A stretch of 64,000 nucleotides of DNA from Brevundimonas sp. Root1279. Lineage in GTDB: Bacteria > Pseudomonadota > Alphaproteobacteria > Caulobacterales > Caulobacteraceae. A program made the position numbers and the translations under genes. Below the pieces are notes generated by a model. It had not been told where the DNA came from, did no database searches, and saw only the letters and a list, made by a program, of their open reading frames with translations. Positions within the stretch are counted from its first letter, which is position 1, and each line of letters opens with the position of its first letter. Below, in pieces: positions 36,552 to 44,980 of this stretch. The stretch is from contig NZ_LMEB01000001.1 in assembly GCF_001425945.1 (NCBI RefSeq), positions 186,001-250,000 of the forward strand, in the 5' to 3' direction.

Positions 36552-38747
36552 GTGACTTTCCGTTCGCTTCTTCTCCTCTCCTCGACCGCCGCCGCGGTGG
36601 CCTTGGCCGCCGCTCCGGCCCTGGCTCAGGACGCCCAGCCGGACGAACTGGACGAGGTCGTGGTCACCGGCTCCCAGGTCGCGCTGCGCCCCGCCTATCC
36701 GGGCGGCCAGGTGGCGACCGGCGGTCGCGTCGGCATGTTCGGCGCGCTCGACGTGATGGACACGCCGTTCTCGACGACCGCCTACACCGAGACCCTGGCC
36801 CGTGATCAGCAGGCCCGCAGCGTCGCCGACGTGCTGCAGAACGACCCGGCCGTCCGCATCGCCAAGGGCTTCGGCAATTTCCAGGAGCTGTACGTCATCC
36901 GCGGCTTCCCGGTGTTCTCGGACGACATGACCTACAACGGCGTCTACGGCATCCTGCCGCGCCAGTACGTCGCCGCCGAGCTGCTTGAGCGGGTCGAGGT
37001 CTTCCACGGCGCCACCGCCTTCCTCAACGGCGCCGCCCCCGGCGGCAGCGGCGTCGGCGGGGCCTTCAACCTGGTGCCCAAGCGCGCCGGAAACGAACCC
37101 CTGACCCGCGCCACCGCCGGCTTCGAACCGGAAGGCCAGTTCTACGGCGCGCTCGACATGTCGCGCCGCTTCGGAGACGGCAACGACTACGGGATCCGCG
37201 CCAACCTCGCCCACCGCTTCGGCGAAGGCGCGATCGACGCCCAGCAGGTCGACCTGCAGGTCGCGGCCCTCGGCCTCGACTACCGCGGCGACCGCCTGCG
37301 CTTCGCGGCGGACGTGGGCTATCAGGACAATCACATCGACGCCCCGCGCCCGAGCGTTACGCCGGCCTTCGGCGCCCTGGACGTGCCGGCGGCTCCGGAC
37401 GCGACGACCAATTTCGCCCAGCCCTGGACCTACACCGACGAGCAGCAGCTGTTCGGCGTCATCCGCGGCGAGTTCGATCTGACCGATGACGTCACCGCCT
37501 GGGCCGCCGTCGGCGCCCGCAACGGCGACGAGCGCAACGTTCTGGCCAACCCGACCTCCGACGCCGCGGGCGTCACCTCCGCCTACCGCTTCGACAACGC
37601 CCGCGAAGACACCATCGTCTCGACCGATTTCGGCGTCCGCGCCCAGCTGACCACCGGTTCGGTGCGCCACAGCCTCGTCGCCTCGGGCGCGGCCTATCAG
37701 TCCAAGTCGCGCAACGCCTACGCCTTCTCGAACTTCGCCGGCTTCGCAGGCGATCTCTACGATCCCTTCCCGGCGCCGCGCCCGGCGGCCGACTTCTTCG
37801 TCGGCGGCTCGATGGACGACCCGCACGTCACCGAGCGGGTCCGGAGCCACAGCTTCGCCCTGGCCGACAAGGCCGAGTTCCTCGACGGCCGGCTGATCGC
37901 CATCCTCGGCGCCCGCTACCAGAAGATCGACACCCGGACCTACGACTACAACACGGGCGCCTTCCTGTCGGGCTATGAGGGCGACGCCATCACCCCGGCG
38001 CTCGGCCTGGTCTACAAGCCGACCGACCAGATCTCGTTCTATGGCAACTACGCCGAGGCCCTGATCCCCGGCAAGACGGCTCCGGCCGTGGTCAACGGGG
38101 TCCCCGTCAGCAACCAGGGCGAGGTGCTTGATCCCTTCCGCGGCGAGCAGATCGAGGCGGGCGTCAAATACGACTCGGGGCGCTTCGGCGGGGCCGTGAG
38201 CCTGTTCCGCATCAGCCTGCCCAGCGAATCTTTCACGCTGAACCCGCCCCCCACGCCTCCGGCGGTTCAGACCGGAACCTACGGGGCCGGCGGCGAGCAA
38301 CAGAACCAGGGCGTCGAGATGTCGGTCTACGGCGAGCCCGTCGACGGCGTGCGCCTGCTCGGCGGCCTGACGCTGACGGACGCCGAGATCACCGGCGCGC
38401 TCGATCCGACCCTGGAAGGCAAGACCGCCATCGGCGTGCCCGAGGTCCAGGGCAATCTCAATGTCGAGTGGGACGCCACCCGCGCCCTGACGCTCGAGGC
38501 CCGCGCCGTCTACACCGGCGAGCAGCAGGCCCGGGCCGACAACGGGCTCCAGATCGATGACTGGACCCGCTTCGACATCGGCGCTCGCTACACCCTGCCG
38601 CTCGAACAGCCGGTGGTGCTGCGCGCGCGCATCGAGAACGTCGCGGGCGAGGACTATTGGGCCTCCGCCGGCGGCTATCCGGGCGCCAACTATCTGGTGC
38701 TGGGCTCGCCGCGGACCTTCGTCCTTTCGGCGTCCGTGGACTTCTGA
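36552..38747 (+). CDS. TonB-dependent siderophore-type outer-membrane receptor
   Basis: 731 residues from GTG 36552. A signal peptide (VTFRSLLLLSSTAAAVALAA, cleavage after ALA near residue 25) is followed by DELDEVVVTGSQ, a TonB-box-like region. A plug domain (SVADVLQNDPAVRIAKGFGN, YVIRGFPVFSDDMTYNGVYG, LERVEVFHGATAFLNGAAPG) and a 22-strand barrel follow, ending in FVLSASVDF with the terminal Phe needed for barrel insertion. Plug wording resembles FhuE/ferric-siderophore receptors. The downstream PepSY gene starts 5 bases after the stop, supporting a metal-siderophore role. An iron-regulated promoter is expected, but no convincing Fur box was found. Confidence 0.92.
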   Translation: MTFRSLLLLSSTAAAVALAAAPALAQDAQPDELDEVVVTGSQVALRPAYPGGQVATGGRVGMFGALDVMDTPFSTTAYTETLARDQQARSVADVLQNDPAVRIAKGFGNFQELYVIRGFPVFSDDMTYNGVYGILPRQYVAAELLERVEVFHGATAFLNGAAPGGSGVGGAFNLVPKRAGNEPLTRATAGFEPEGQFYGALDMSRRFGDGNDYGIRANLAHRFGEGAIDAQQVDLQVAALGLDYRGDRLRFAADVGYQDNHIDAPRPSVTPAFGALDVPAAPDATTNFAQPWTYTDEQQLFGVIRGEFDLTDDVTAWAAVGARNGDERNVLANPTSDAAGVTSAYRFDNAREDTIVSTDFGVRAQLTTGSVRHSLVASGAAYQSKSRNAYAFSNFAGFAGDLYDPFPAPRPAADFFVGGSMDDPHVTERVRSHSFALADKAEFLDGRLIAILGARYQKIDTRTYDYNTGAFLSGYEGDAITPALGLVYKPTDQISFYGNYAEALIPGKTAPAVVNGVPVSNQGEVLDPFRGEQIEAGVKYDSGRFGGAVSLFRISLPSESFTLNPPPTPPAVQTGTYGAGGEQQNQGVEMSVYGEPVDGVRLLGGLTLTDAEITGALDPTLEGKTAIGVPEVQGNLNVEWDATRALTLEARAVYTGEQQARADNGLQIDDWTRFDIGARYTLPLEQPVVLRARIENVAGEDYWASAGGYPGANYLVLGSPRTFVLSASVDF

Positions 38748-38752
38748 GGCCC

Positions 38753-39853
38753 GTGAAGGCCGGAACCATCCGCGCCTGGAGCTGGGTCCACAAGTGGACC
38801 AGCCTGGTCTGCACTGTCTTCCTGCTGATGCTCTGCATCACCGGCCTCCCGCTCGTCTTCACCCACGAGCTGGAAGAGGTGCTGATGCCGGCCGGCTGGG
38901 AGGCGGCCAATCCGGACGGCCCGAAGCTGCGCCTCGACGAGGTGCTGGCGACCGCGCTGTCGCGCCATCCCGGCGACGTCCCGGCCTTCATGAGCTTCGA
39001 CGAGGACCGGCCGGTGGTGAACGTCACCAGCAACGCGCCCGACGCCGCGCCGGGCGCCTATAATTTCCAGCCCATCGACCAGACCAGCGGCGACGCCGCA
39101 CCCCCGGTCGCCGGCCATCCGGTGCTGGAGTTCCTGCTGCAGCTCCACACCGACCTGTTCCTGGGCCTGCCGGGCATGCTGTTCCTCGGCCTGATGGGAC
39201 TGCTGTTCGTCGCCGCCGTCGTCTCCGGCGTGGTGCTCTACGCCCCGTTCATGCGCCGCCTGCCGTTCGGCACGGTGCGGACGGGGCGGACGAAGCGGCT
39301 TCGCTGGCTCGACTACCACAACCTGCTCGGCGCGGTGTCGATCGCCTGGGTGCTGGTCGTCGGTCTGACCGGGGTCATAAACACCCTGGCCGATCCGATC
39401 ATCGCCTACTGGAAGGACACCCAACTCAGCGAACTGGCCGCCGCCAACGCCGCGCCCGCCGCCCTGGGGGAGCGCGCCTCGCTGGACGCCGCGGTCGAGC
39501 GGGCGAAGCAGGAGCTTCCGGGCATGACCCTGCAGTTCGTGGCCTTCCCCGGCACGGCCTATTCGACCGACCACCACTACGCGGTGTTCTTCCACGGCGA
39601 CACGCCGCTGACCGAGCACCTGATCACCCCGGCCCTGATCGACGCCCGCACCGGCGAGCTGGCCGGGGTCAAGCCGATGCCCTGGTACGCCAAGGTCCTG
39701 TCGCTCTCGAAGCCGCTGCATTTCGGCGACTACGGCGGCCTGCCGCTGAAGATCCTCTGGGCTATCCTCGACCTGATCACCATCGTGGTGCTGGGCAGCG
39801 GGATCTACCTGTGGCTGACCAAGCGCAAAGGCGGCCGCGAGGCTTCGGCATGA
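38753..39853 (+). CDS. PepSY-associated transmembrane protein (putative ferric-siderophore reductase)
   Basis: 366 residues from the GTG 5 bases after the TonB receptor stop. Four main membrane segments: about residues 18-36 (LVCTVFLLMLCITGLPLVFT), 137-162, 190-212 and 340-360. PepSY-like periplasmic regions lie between. Histidines at helix ends (VHKW, FTHELEE, LQLHTDLFLG, DYHNLLG, KPLHFGDYGG) are the conserved heme/metal positions of the PiuB/FegC-like group. Members reduce siderophore-bound iron at the inner membrane. Translation is coupled to the next small gene by an ATGA overlap. Confidence 0.87.
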   Translation: MKAGTIRAWSWVHKWTSLVCTVFLLMLCITGLPLVFTHELEEVLMPAGWEAANPDGPKLRLDEVLATALSRHPGDVPAFMSFDEDRPVVNVTSNAPDAAPGAYNFQPIDQTSGDAAPPVAGHPVLEFLLQLHTDLFLGLPGMLFLGLMGLLFVAAVVSGVVLYAPFMRRLPFGTVRTGRTKRLRWLDYHNLLGAVSIAWVLVVGLTGVINTLADPIIAYWKDTQLSELAAANAAPAALGERASLDAAVERAKQELPGMTLQFVAFPGTAYSTDHHYAVFFHGDTPLTEHLITPALIDARTGELAGVKPMPWYAKVLSLSKPLHFGDYGGLPLKILWAILDLITIVVLGSGIYLWLTKRKGGREASA

Positions 39854-40038
39854 CCCGGCTCATGAGCTTCAGCCTGTGGGCGATCTTCGCCATTCCGGGG
39901 GTGATCGCGGCCCTGTCCCTGTTCGGCCTGATCGCGGCCCTGCTCGGCGACGGCGTCTGGGACTGGATGGGCTGGCTCGGCCTGCTGGCCCCGGTGGCGG
40001 CGACCGTCTGGGCGCTGGCGGTCGGGAAGCACCGCTAG
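39850..40038 (+). CDS. 62-residue two-helix membrane protein of the iron-uptake operon
   Basis: ATG 39850 overlaps the PepSY gene stop by four bases, strong evidence for translation. Two hydrophobic helices (about residues 5-30, FSLWAIFAIPGVIAALSLFG, and 36-57, MGWLGLLAPVAATVWALAVG) are separated by DGVWDW. Small proteins of this type often follow PepSY genes next to TonB receptors, but I know no function. Its TAG stop and the TAG of the convergent signal peptidase-like gene overlap in the same CTAG. Confidence 0.72.
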   Translation: MTRLMSFSLWAIFAIPGVIAALSLFGLIAALLGDGVWDWMGWLGLLAPVAATVWALAVGKHR

Positions 40039-40640
40039 GCGGGAACCTCCGTCTTCGGGGCGGTCGCCGGGTCGTCCGTCACGATCTTGGTGACGACGCC
40101 GCACAAGTCGCTCTCGGCGACGGGCCCAAAGACGCGGGAATCGACGGAGTTGTCCCGATTGTCGCCGACCACGAACCAGCGACCCGTGGGGACGGTGACT
40201 TCGAGCGTATTGTCGAGATCCAGGCCCGGCCCGAAATCCGTCGTCATGTAGGATCGCCCGTTCGGCAGGGTCTCCCGCCAGAAAATGGTCTCCGGGAACC
40301 CCGGCACGGTAGCCGCGGCCGTGGCTGTCTTCTCCCGCTTGACCGCCTGCCCGTCGATGATGAGGACGCCGTCGACGACCTGCACGGTCTGACCGGGGCC
40401 TGCGACGGCTCGTATGACCCAAGGCGTCCGGTTGCGTTGGAAGATAACGACATCGCCGGCTTCCGGAACGGTCGAGCCGCAGTCGCCCCGCGGCCGGTCG
40501 GCCATCAGCACGTCGCCTTCGCGGTAGGTCGGCTCCATTGAGGCGGAGGAGACGCGATAGGGGTGTGAGCCCGGCGGCGTATAAACCGGTCCCGTCTGCG
40601 CGAGCGCGACGACCAGGGAAAGCCAGCCGAAACCCGTCAC
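40035..40640 (-). CDS. Signal peptidase I-like (S26) protein lacking the catalytic lysine
   Basis: 201 residues from GTG 40640, overlapping the dapF stop (GTGA). The S26 boxes are clear: SSASMEPTYREGD (nucleophile Ser34), GDVVIFQRN, then WVIRAVAGPGQTVQVVDGVL, and VPTGRWFVVGDNRDNSVDSR with FGPVAESDLCG. In box D the general base normally reads Y-I-K-R-A/V-V; here it is W-V-I-R-A-V, with Ile76 (codon ATA, rare here) in the lysine position. The N-terminus has only a short hydrophobic stretch (residues 4-16). Either the protein is inactive or it uses another base. The housekeeping LepB would be elsewhere. Confidence 0.85.
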   Translation of the reverse strand: MTGFGWLSLVVALAQTGPVYTPPGSHPYRVSSASMEPTYREGDVLMADRPRGDCGSTVPEAGDVVIFQRNRTPWVIRAVAGPGQTVQVVDGVLIIDGQAVKREKTATAAATVPGFPETIFWRETLPNGRSYMTTDFGPGLDLDNTLEVTVPTGRWFVVGDNRDNSVDSRVFGPVAESDLCGVVTKIVTDDPATAPKTEVPA

Positions 40641-41470
40641 GCCGCTAGGGTCCCCTGAAGCGTTCCCGTGCCCTCGATCTCGACCGGGCCGGTCATCAGC
40701 ACATGGCCGGTGTCCTCGTCCCAGTCGATGCGCAGTTCGCCGCCGTCGACCTCGACCGCCGCGTGCCGTCCGGTCAGCCCGCGCCGGGCGGTGGCCACCA
40801 GGGCGGCGCAGGCGCCGGTGCCGCAGGCCTGGGTCAGGCCGGCGCCGCGCTCCCACACCCGCAGGCGGATGCGGTCGGGGGCCAGGACGTTGGCGAAGCC
40901 GACATTGACCCCCTCCGGGAACAGCGGGTGGTGTTCGATCAGTGACCCCGAGCCGCGCACGAAAGCGTCGTCCTGGCGGTCGGTGAAGAAGACCACGTGC
41001 GGATTGCCCATCGAGACGGCGCCCGGCGTGTGCATCGCCGGATTGTCGATCGGGCCGATCTGCAGCTCGATGCCGCGGGTGTCCATCTCCTCGGCCAGCG
41101 GGACCTCATCCCATGCCAGCCGCGGCGGACCCATGTCGACCTGAACCCGGTGCTCACCGGCCCGTGTCGCCGTGGTCGGGCCGCCCAGGGTGTCGATCAC
41201 CACCCGGTCGCGCCCGGTCGACTGCATCAACAGCCAGCCGACGCAGCGCAGGGCGTTGCCGCAGGTCTCGACCTGGCCGCCGTCGGCGTTCCAGACGCGC
41301 ATGAAGGCGTCGCCGGTCTCCGACGGCTCGATGGCGATCAGCTGGTCGAAGGGATGTTGGGCGTGGATGGCCCGCACGCCGTCGCCGTCCGGGCGGAAGC
41401 TCCGCTCCAGGGCGTTGACGACGATAAAGGCGTTTCCGGCGCCGTTCATGCGGACAAAGGGGCGGCTCAT
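40637..41470 (-). CDS. dapF: Diaminopimelate epimerase
   Basis: 277 residues from ATG 41470 (MSRPFVRMNGAGNAF); an ATG three codons upstream is possible. It interconverts LL- and meso-diaminopimelate for lysine and peptidoglycan. The two catalytic cysteines lie in VETCGNALRCVGW (Cys near residue 72) and LTQACGTGACAALVA (near residue 213). HTPGAVSMGNPHVVFF and FPEGVNVGFANV are typical. In many relatives dapF is followed by mtaB; here a signal peptidase-like gene follows instead. Divergent from the ion channel gene. Confidence 0.96.
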   Translation of the reverse strand: MSRPFVRMNGAGNAFIVVNALERSFRPDGDGVRAIHAQHPFDQLIAIEPSETGDAFMRVWNADGGQVETCGNALRCVGWLLMQSTGRDRVVIDTLGGPTTATRAGEHRVQVDMGPPRLAWDEVPLAEEMDTRGIELQIGPIDNPAMHTPGAVSMGNPHVVFFTDRQDDAFVRGSGSLIEHHPLFPEGVNVGFANVLAPDRIRLRVWERGAGLTQACGTGACAALVATARRGLTGRHAAVEVDGGELRIDWDEDTGHVLMTGPVEIEGTGTLQGTLAA

Positions 41471-41560
41471 GGCGTCCATATACGCACGGAACCGCCCGGC
41501 CCCAACCGCGGAGCTTCAGCGAGGATGACGACGGCGAAGAGCCGGAGTATCGCTGGTCGC

Positions 41561-42442
41561 ATGAGCCCTGCCCGCAGTCCCGAGACGCCCAAGTCGCCCG
41601 TCACCGTCAAGGCGGCGAAGGTGAGAGCCCGGAAGGCGGCGGACGCCGGAACGCCGGGGGCGCCCAAGGCCGAGGGCCTGCGCCTGCGCGCGCGTCTACG
41701 CTACCTCTACCATGGCACTTCGCCCCTGGCGGTGCGGTTCCGGCTCGCGGTCATCGCGGTCGACTTCGCCATCATCGCCTTCTTCCTGGCGGCCCCGATC
41801 CTGCAACAGGCGGGCGTCGTCTTCTATGTGATCGACTATGTGATCGCGCTGATCCTGGTGCTCGACCTGGCCGGCCGCGCCCTGGCCCATACCGACATCA
41901 GGGACTGGCTGAAGAAGCCGGCGACCTGGGTCGACCTGTTCATTCTCGGCACCCTGTTGTTCCCGAACCAGCTCGGGAATTTCGGCTTCCTGCGGCTGCT
42001 GCGCCTATGGACCCTGCTCAACTCGGACTTCTTCTGGCGCACGGTCGGTCGCAAGTGGGACGACACCCGGGTCGAGGAGATCACCCGCGCTCTCGCCGCC
42101 CTGGTGACCTTCATCTTCGTCGTCACCGGCTTCGTCTACGCCACCTTCCGCGGCCGGCACGAGGGCATCAGCGGCTATCTAGACGCCCTGTATTTCACCG
42201 TCGCCACCCTGACGACGACCGGCTTCGGCGACATCACCCTGCCCGGCAACTGGGGGCGGGTGCTGTCGATCGTGGTCATGCTGACCGGCATCACCCTGTT
42301 CCTGCGTCTCGCCTCGACCCTGTTCCGCCCGCACAAGGTCCGCTTCCCCTGTCCGACATGCGGCCTGCAGAAGCACGACCCAGACGCCGTCCACTGCAAG
42401 GCCTGCGGCGAAGTTCTGTGCATTCCCGACGAAGGCGACTGA
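41561..42442 (+). CDS. Voltage-gated-like potassium channel with C-terminal zinc ribbon
   Basis: 293 residues from ATG 41561; an in-frame ATG at 41525 could add 12. A basic Ala/Lys/Pro N-terminus (residues 1-35) precedes membrane segments at about 60-80, 84-103, 120-135 and 180-202, the pore loop TVATLTTTGFGDIT (selectivity filter TGFGD) and a last helix 237-255. Unusually, the cytoplasmic C-terminus ends in a four-cysteine zinc ribbon (CPTCGLQKHDPDAVHCKACG) instead of an RCK or cyclic-nucleotide domain. The S4 region (FLRLLRLWTLL) has few arginines. It probably conducts K+; gating by metal or redox is speculation. Confidence 0.85.
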   Translation: MSPARSPETPKSPVTVKAAKVRARKAADAGTPGAPKAEGLRLRARLRYLYHGTSPLAVRFRLAVIAVDFAIIAFFLAAPILQQAGVVFYVIDYVIALILVLDLAGRALAHTDIRDWLKKPATWVDLFILGTLLFPNQLGNFGFLRLLRLWTLLNSDFFWRTVGRKWDDTRVEEITRALAALVTFIFVVTGFVYATFRGRHEGISGYLDALYFTVATLTTTGFGDITLPGNWGRVLSIVVMLTGITLFLRLASTLFRPHKVRFPCPTCGLQKHDPDAVHCKACGEVLCIPDEGD

Positions 42443-42540
42443 AGCGGCTAGTGCGCCGCTTCCCTGTCGGCGAAAGGGCGGCGCGGGCCGATCCTCTTCG
42501 CAGGCGGTGGCCAGCCACTAGCCACTAGCCACCAGTCACT
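42443..42540. repeat. Heptamer-armed intergenic hairpin, degenerate left arm
   Basis: The right arm (42513-42540) is four clean heptamers: AGCCACT twice, AGCCACC, AGTCACT. The left side keeps only AGCGGCT and AGTG (42443-42453). The loop contains a GC-rich hairpin (GCGCCGC with GCGGCGC). It lies between the ion channel gene and the first S9A peptidase gene, both on the plus strand. The decayed arm suggests an older copy of the AGTGRYT family. Confidence 0.72.
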
Positions 42541-42646
42541 TAGCTGCTCCGGCGCATGACAAACCTGTAACCTTCGAACCGCCCGGCTTGCCGCGCCCCG
42601 GTCCCCGGGTAAGGTGCCGCCCGACGTATCCGTCGGGGACCCATCT

Positions 42647-44827
42647 ATGATCCGCACCGCCGCGCTCGCCGCGCTTCTCGCCTCCACCGCCCTTTCGAGC
42701 GCCGCCATGGCCCAGACAACACCCGCTCCCGCCGCGCCTTCCGAGGCCTCCGGCGGCGGCTTCGCCAGCTCGGACGCGACCGATCCCTACCTGTGGCTGG
42801 AAGAGGTCGAGGGCGAGCGCGCCATGGCCTGGGTCAAGGAACACAACGAGCGCTCGCTCGGCGTGCTGCGCGGCGACCCCCGCTACGAGACCCTGCACCA
42901 GCAGGCGCTGGAGATCGTCCAGTCGCGCGACCGCATCCCGTCGCCGGGCTTCAACCACGACGGCACGATCGACAATTTCTGGCAGGACGCGACCCACGTC
43001 CGCGGCGTCTGGCGCACCACCAGCCTGGACAGCTACCGCACCGCCGCGCCGCAGTGGGAGACGGTGCTCGACTTCGACGCCCTCGCCAGCGCCGAAGGCA
43101 AGAACTGGGTCTACAAGGGCGCGACCTGCCTGCCGCCGGAGGAGACCCGCTGCCTCGTCTCCCTCTCGGATGGCGGCAAGGACGCGGTGACCATCCGCGA
43201 GTTCGACCGCACGACGAAGACCTTCGTCGACGGCGGTTTCGTCCTGCCGGAGTCCAAGGGCGGCGCGACCTGGGTTGACCAGGACACCCTGCTGGTCTCG
43301 CGCGACTTCGGCCCCGGCACCATGACCAACTCGGGCTATCCGATGATCGTCAAGGTGCTGAAGCGCGGCCAGACCCTGGATCAGGCCAGGACCGTTTTCA
43401 CCGGCCAGCAGAGCGACGTCTCGGTCTCTGCCTACACCCTGCGTGACGCCGACGGCGTCATCCAGGCCACCCTGATCAACCGCGGCGTCAGCTTCTACGA
43501 GGGCGAGACCCACCTGCTGAAGGCGGACGGCACGACCGTCCAGCTCCAGCTTCCGGCCAAGTCGAACATCAACGCCCTGGTCAAGGGCCAGATGGTGGTC
43601 ACCACCGACCAGGACTGGACCGCCCCCTCGGGCCAGCAATTCAAGACCGGCGACGTCATCGCCTGGAACCTGGATCAGTGGCTGGCCGATCCGGCGACCC
43701 CGGCCCAGCTGGTCATCCGCCCGACCGACCGTGAAGCCATCGAGGGCATCACCAACACCCGCAACAAGCTGGTCGTGGCCCTGTACGAAAACGTCCGCGG
43801 CTCGGTGTACGTCTATGAGCCGAACGCCGCGGGCGAATGGGCCCGCACCCGTCTCGACCTGCCGCAGAACGTCACCGTCGGCGTCGGCTCGGCCAGTGAA
43901 ATCGACGACAAGATCTTCGTCAGCGTCGCCGGCTATCTGAACCCGTCCAGCCTCTACCTCGCCGACGCCGCCACGACCGACGCCGCGGTGGTCAAGTCGC
44001 TGCCGGCCAAGTTCGACGCCGCCGGCATGGTGGTCGAGCAATTCGAAGCCCGATCGGCCGACGGGACCATGATCCCCTACTTCGTCGTCCATAAGGGCGA
44101 CATGCCGCTGGACGGCTCCAATCCGACCCTGCTGTACGGCTACGGCGGCTACCAGAACTCGCTGCTGCCCGGCTATTCAGCCACGGTCGGCAAGCTGTGG
44201 CTGGAGCGCGGCGGCGTCTATGTCGTCGCCAACACCCGCGGCGGCGGCGAGTTCGGCCCGCGCTGGCACCAGGCGGCGCTGCAGCAGAACCGGCAGCGCG
44301 CCCACGAGGACTTCCAGGCCGTCGCCCTGGACCTGCAGGCCCGCAACATCACCTCCCAGCCCAAGCTGGGCATCATGGGCGGCTCGCAGGGCGGCCTGTT
44401 CATGGGCGCCATGCTCACCCAGCGCCCGGACCTGATCAACGGCGCCGTCATCCAGGTGCCGCTCTTCGACATGCTGCGCTTCCACAAGCTGCTCGCCGGC
44501 CACTCGTGGATCGCCGAATACGGCGACCCGGACATCCCCGAGCAGCGCGCCTGGATCGAGCAGTATTCGCCCTACCAGAACCTGCGCGCCGGCCAGCCCT
44601 ACCCGGAAGTCTTCATCCACACCTCGACCAAGGACGACCGCGTCCACCCGGGCCACGCCCGCAAGGCTGCGGCCCGTCTGGAGGAGCTCGGCTATCCGGT
44701 GCTGTTCTACGAGAACACCGACGGCGGCCACGCCGCCGGCGCCAACCTCCAGGAAACTGCCCGCCGCCTGGCGCTCGAATACACCTATCTGTCGCGCCGC
44801 CTGATGGACTCGCCGGCGCAGGAATAA
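42647..44827 (+). CDS. Exported prolyl oligopeptidase family (S9A) peptidase, copy 1
   Basis: 726 residues from ATG 42647. Signal peptide with cleavage after AMA near residue 22, so probably periplasmic. DPYLWLEEVEGERAMAWVKE starts the mature domain as in prolyl oligopeptidases. A seven-bladed propeller is followed by the hydrolase domain with LLYGYGGYQNSLLPGYS, NTRGGGEFGPRWHQAAL, nucleophile Ser580 in GGSQGGLFMGA, STKDDRVHPGHARK and the histidine in DGGHAAG. It probably cleaves short peptides after proline or similar residues. A tandem paralog follows after a repeat-rich gap. Confidence 0.93.
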   Translation: MIRTAALAALLASTALSSAAMAQTTPAPAAPSEASGGGFASSDATDPYLWLEEVEGERAMAWVKEHNERSLGVLRGDPRYETLHQQALEIVQSRDRIPSPGFNHDGTIDNFWQDATHVRGVWRTTSLDSYRTAAPQWETVLDFDALASAEGKNWVYKGATCLPPEETRCLVSLSDGGKDAVTIREFDRTTKTFVDGGFVLPESKGGATWVDQDTLLVSRDFGPGTMTNSGYPMIVKVLKRGQTLDQARTVFTGQQSDVSVSAYTLRDADGVIQATLINRGVSFYEGETHLLKADGTTVQLQLPAKSNINALVKGQMVVTTDQDWTAPSGQQFKTGDVIAWNLDQWLADPATPAQLVIRPTDREAIEGITNTRNKLVVALYENVRGSVYVYEPNAAGEWARTRLDLPQNVTVGVGSASEIDDKIFVSVAGYLNPSSLYLADAATTDAAVVKSLPAKFDAAGMVVEQFEARSADGTMIPYFVVHKGDMPLDGSNPTLLYGYGGYQNSLLPGYSATVGKLWLERGGVYVVANTRGGGEFGPRWHQAALQQNRQRAHEDFQAVALDLQARNITSQPKLGIMGGSQGGLFMGAMLTQRPDLINGAVIQVPLFDMLRFHKLLAGHSWIAEYGDPDIPEQRAWIEQYSPYQNLRAGQPYPEVFIHTSTKDDRVHPGHARKAAARLEELGYPVLFYENTDGGHAAGANLQETARRLALEYTYLSRRLMDSPAQE

Positions 44828-44838
44828 CGGCCCGCATT

Positions 44839-44959
44839 CCTCCCCCGCTTGGGGGAGGGGGACCGCGAAGCGGTGGAGGGGGCTGCCCCTTCACCGCCCT
44901 CCGGCCCAAATCCCCCTCCACCATCCTTCGGATGGTCCCCCTCCCCCTGTGGGGGAGGA
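44839..44959. repeat. Composite CT-rich inverted repeat between the two S9A genes
   Basis: CCTCCCCC/GGGGGAGG (44839-44858) and CTCCCCC/GGGGGAG (44941-44957) are two hairpins. Between them GACC...GGTGGAGGGGG and CCCCCTCCACC...GGTCCCC pair over the whole element, with a small ACCATCC-TTCG-GGATGGT stem using a stable TTCG loop. It is like repeats found in many alphaproteobacterial genomes. Between co-directional genes it may mark transcript processing or attenuation. Confidence 0.75.
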
Positions 44960-44980
44960 ACTGAGTCCCTGGAGCTTTTG

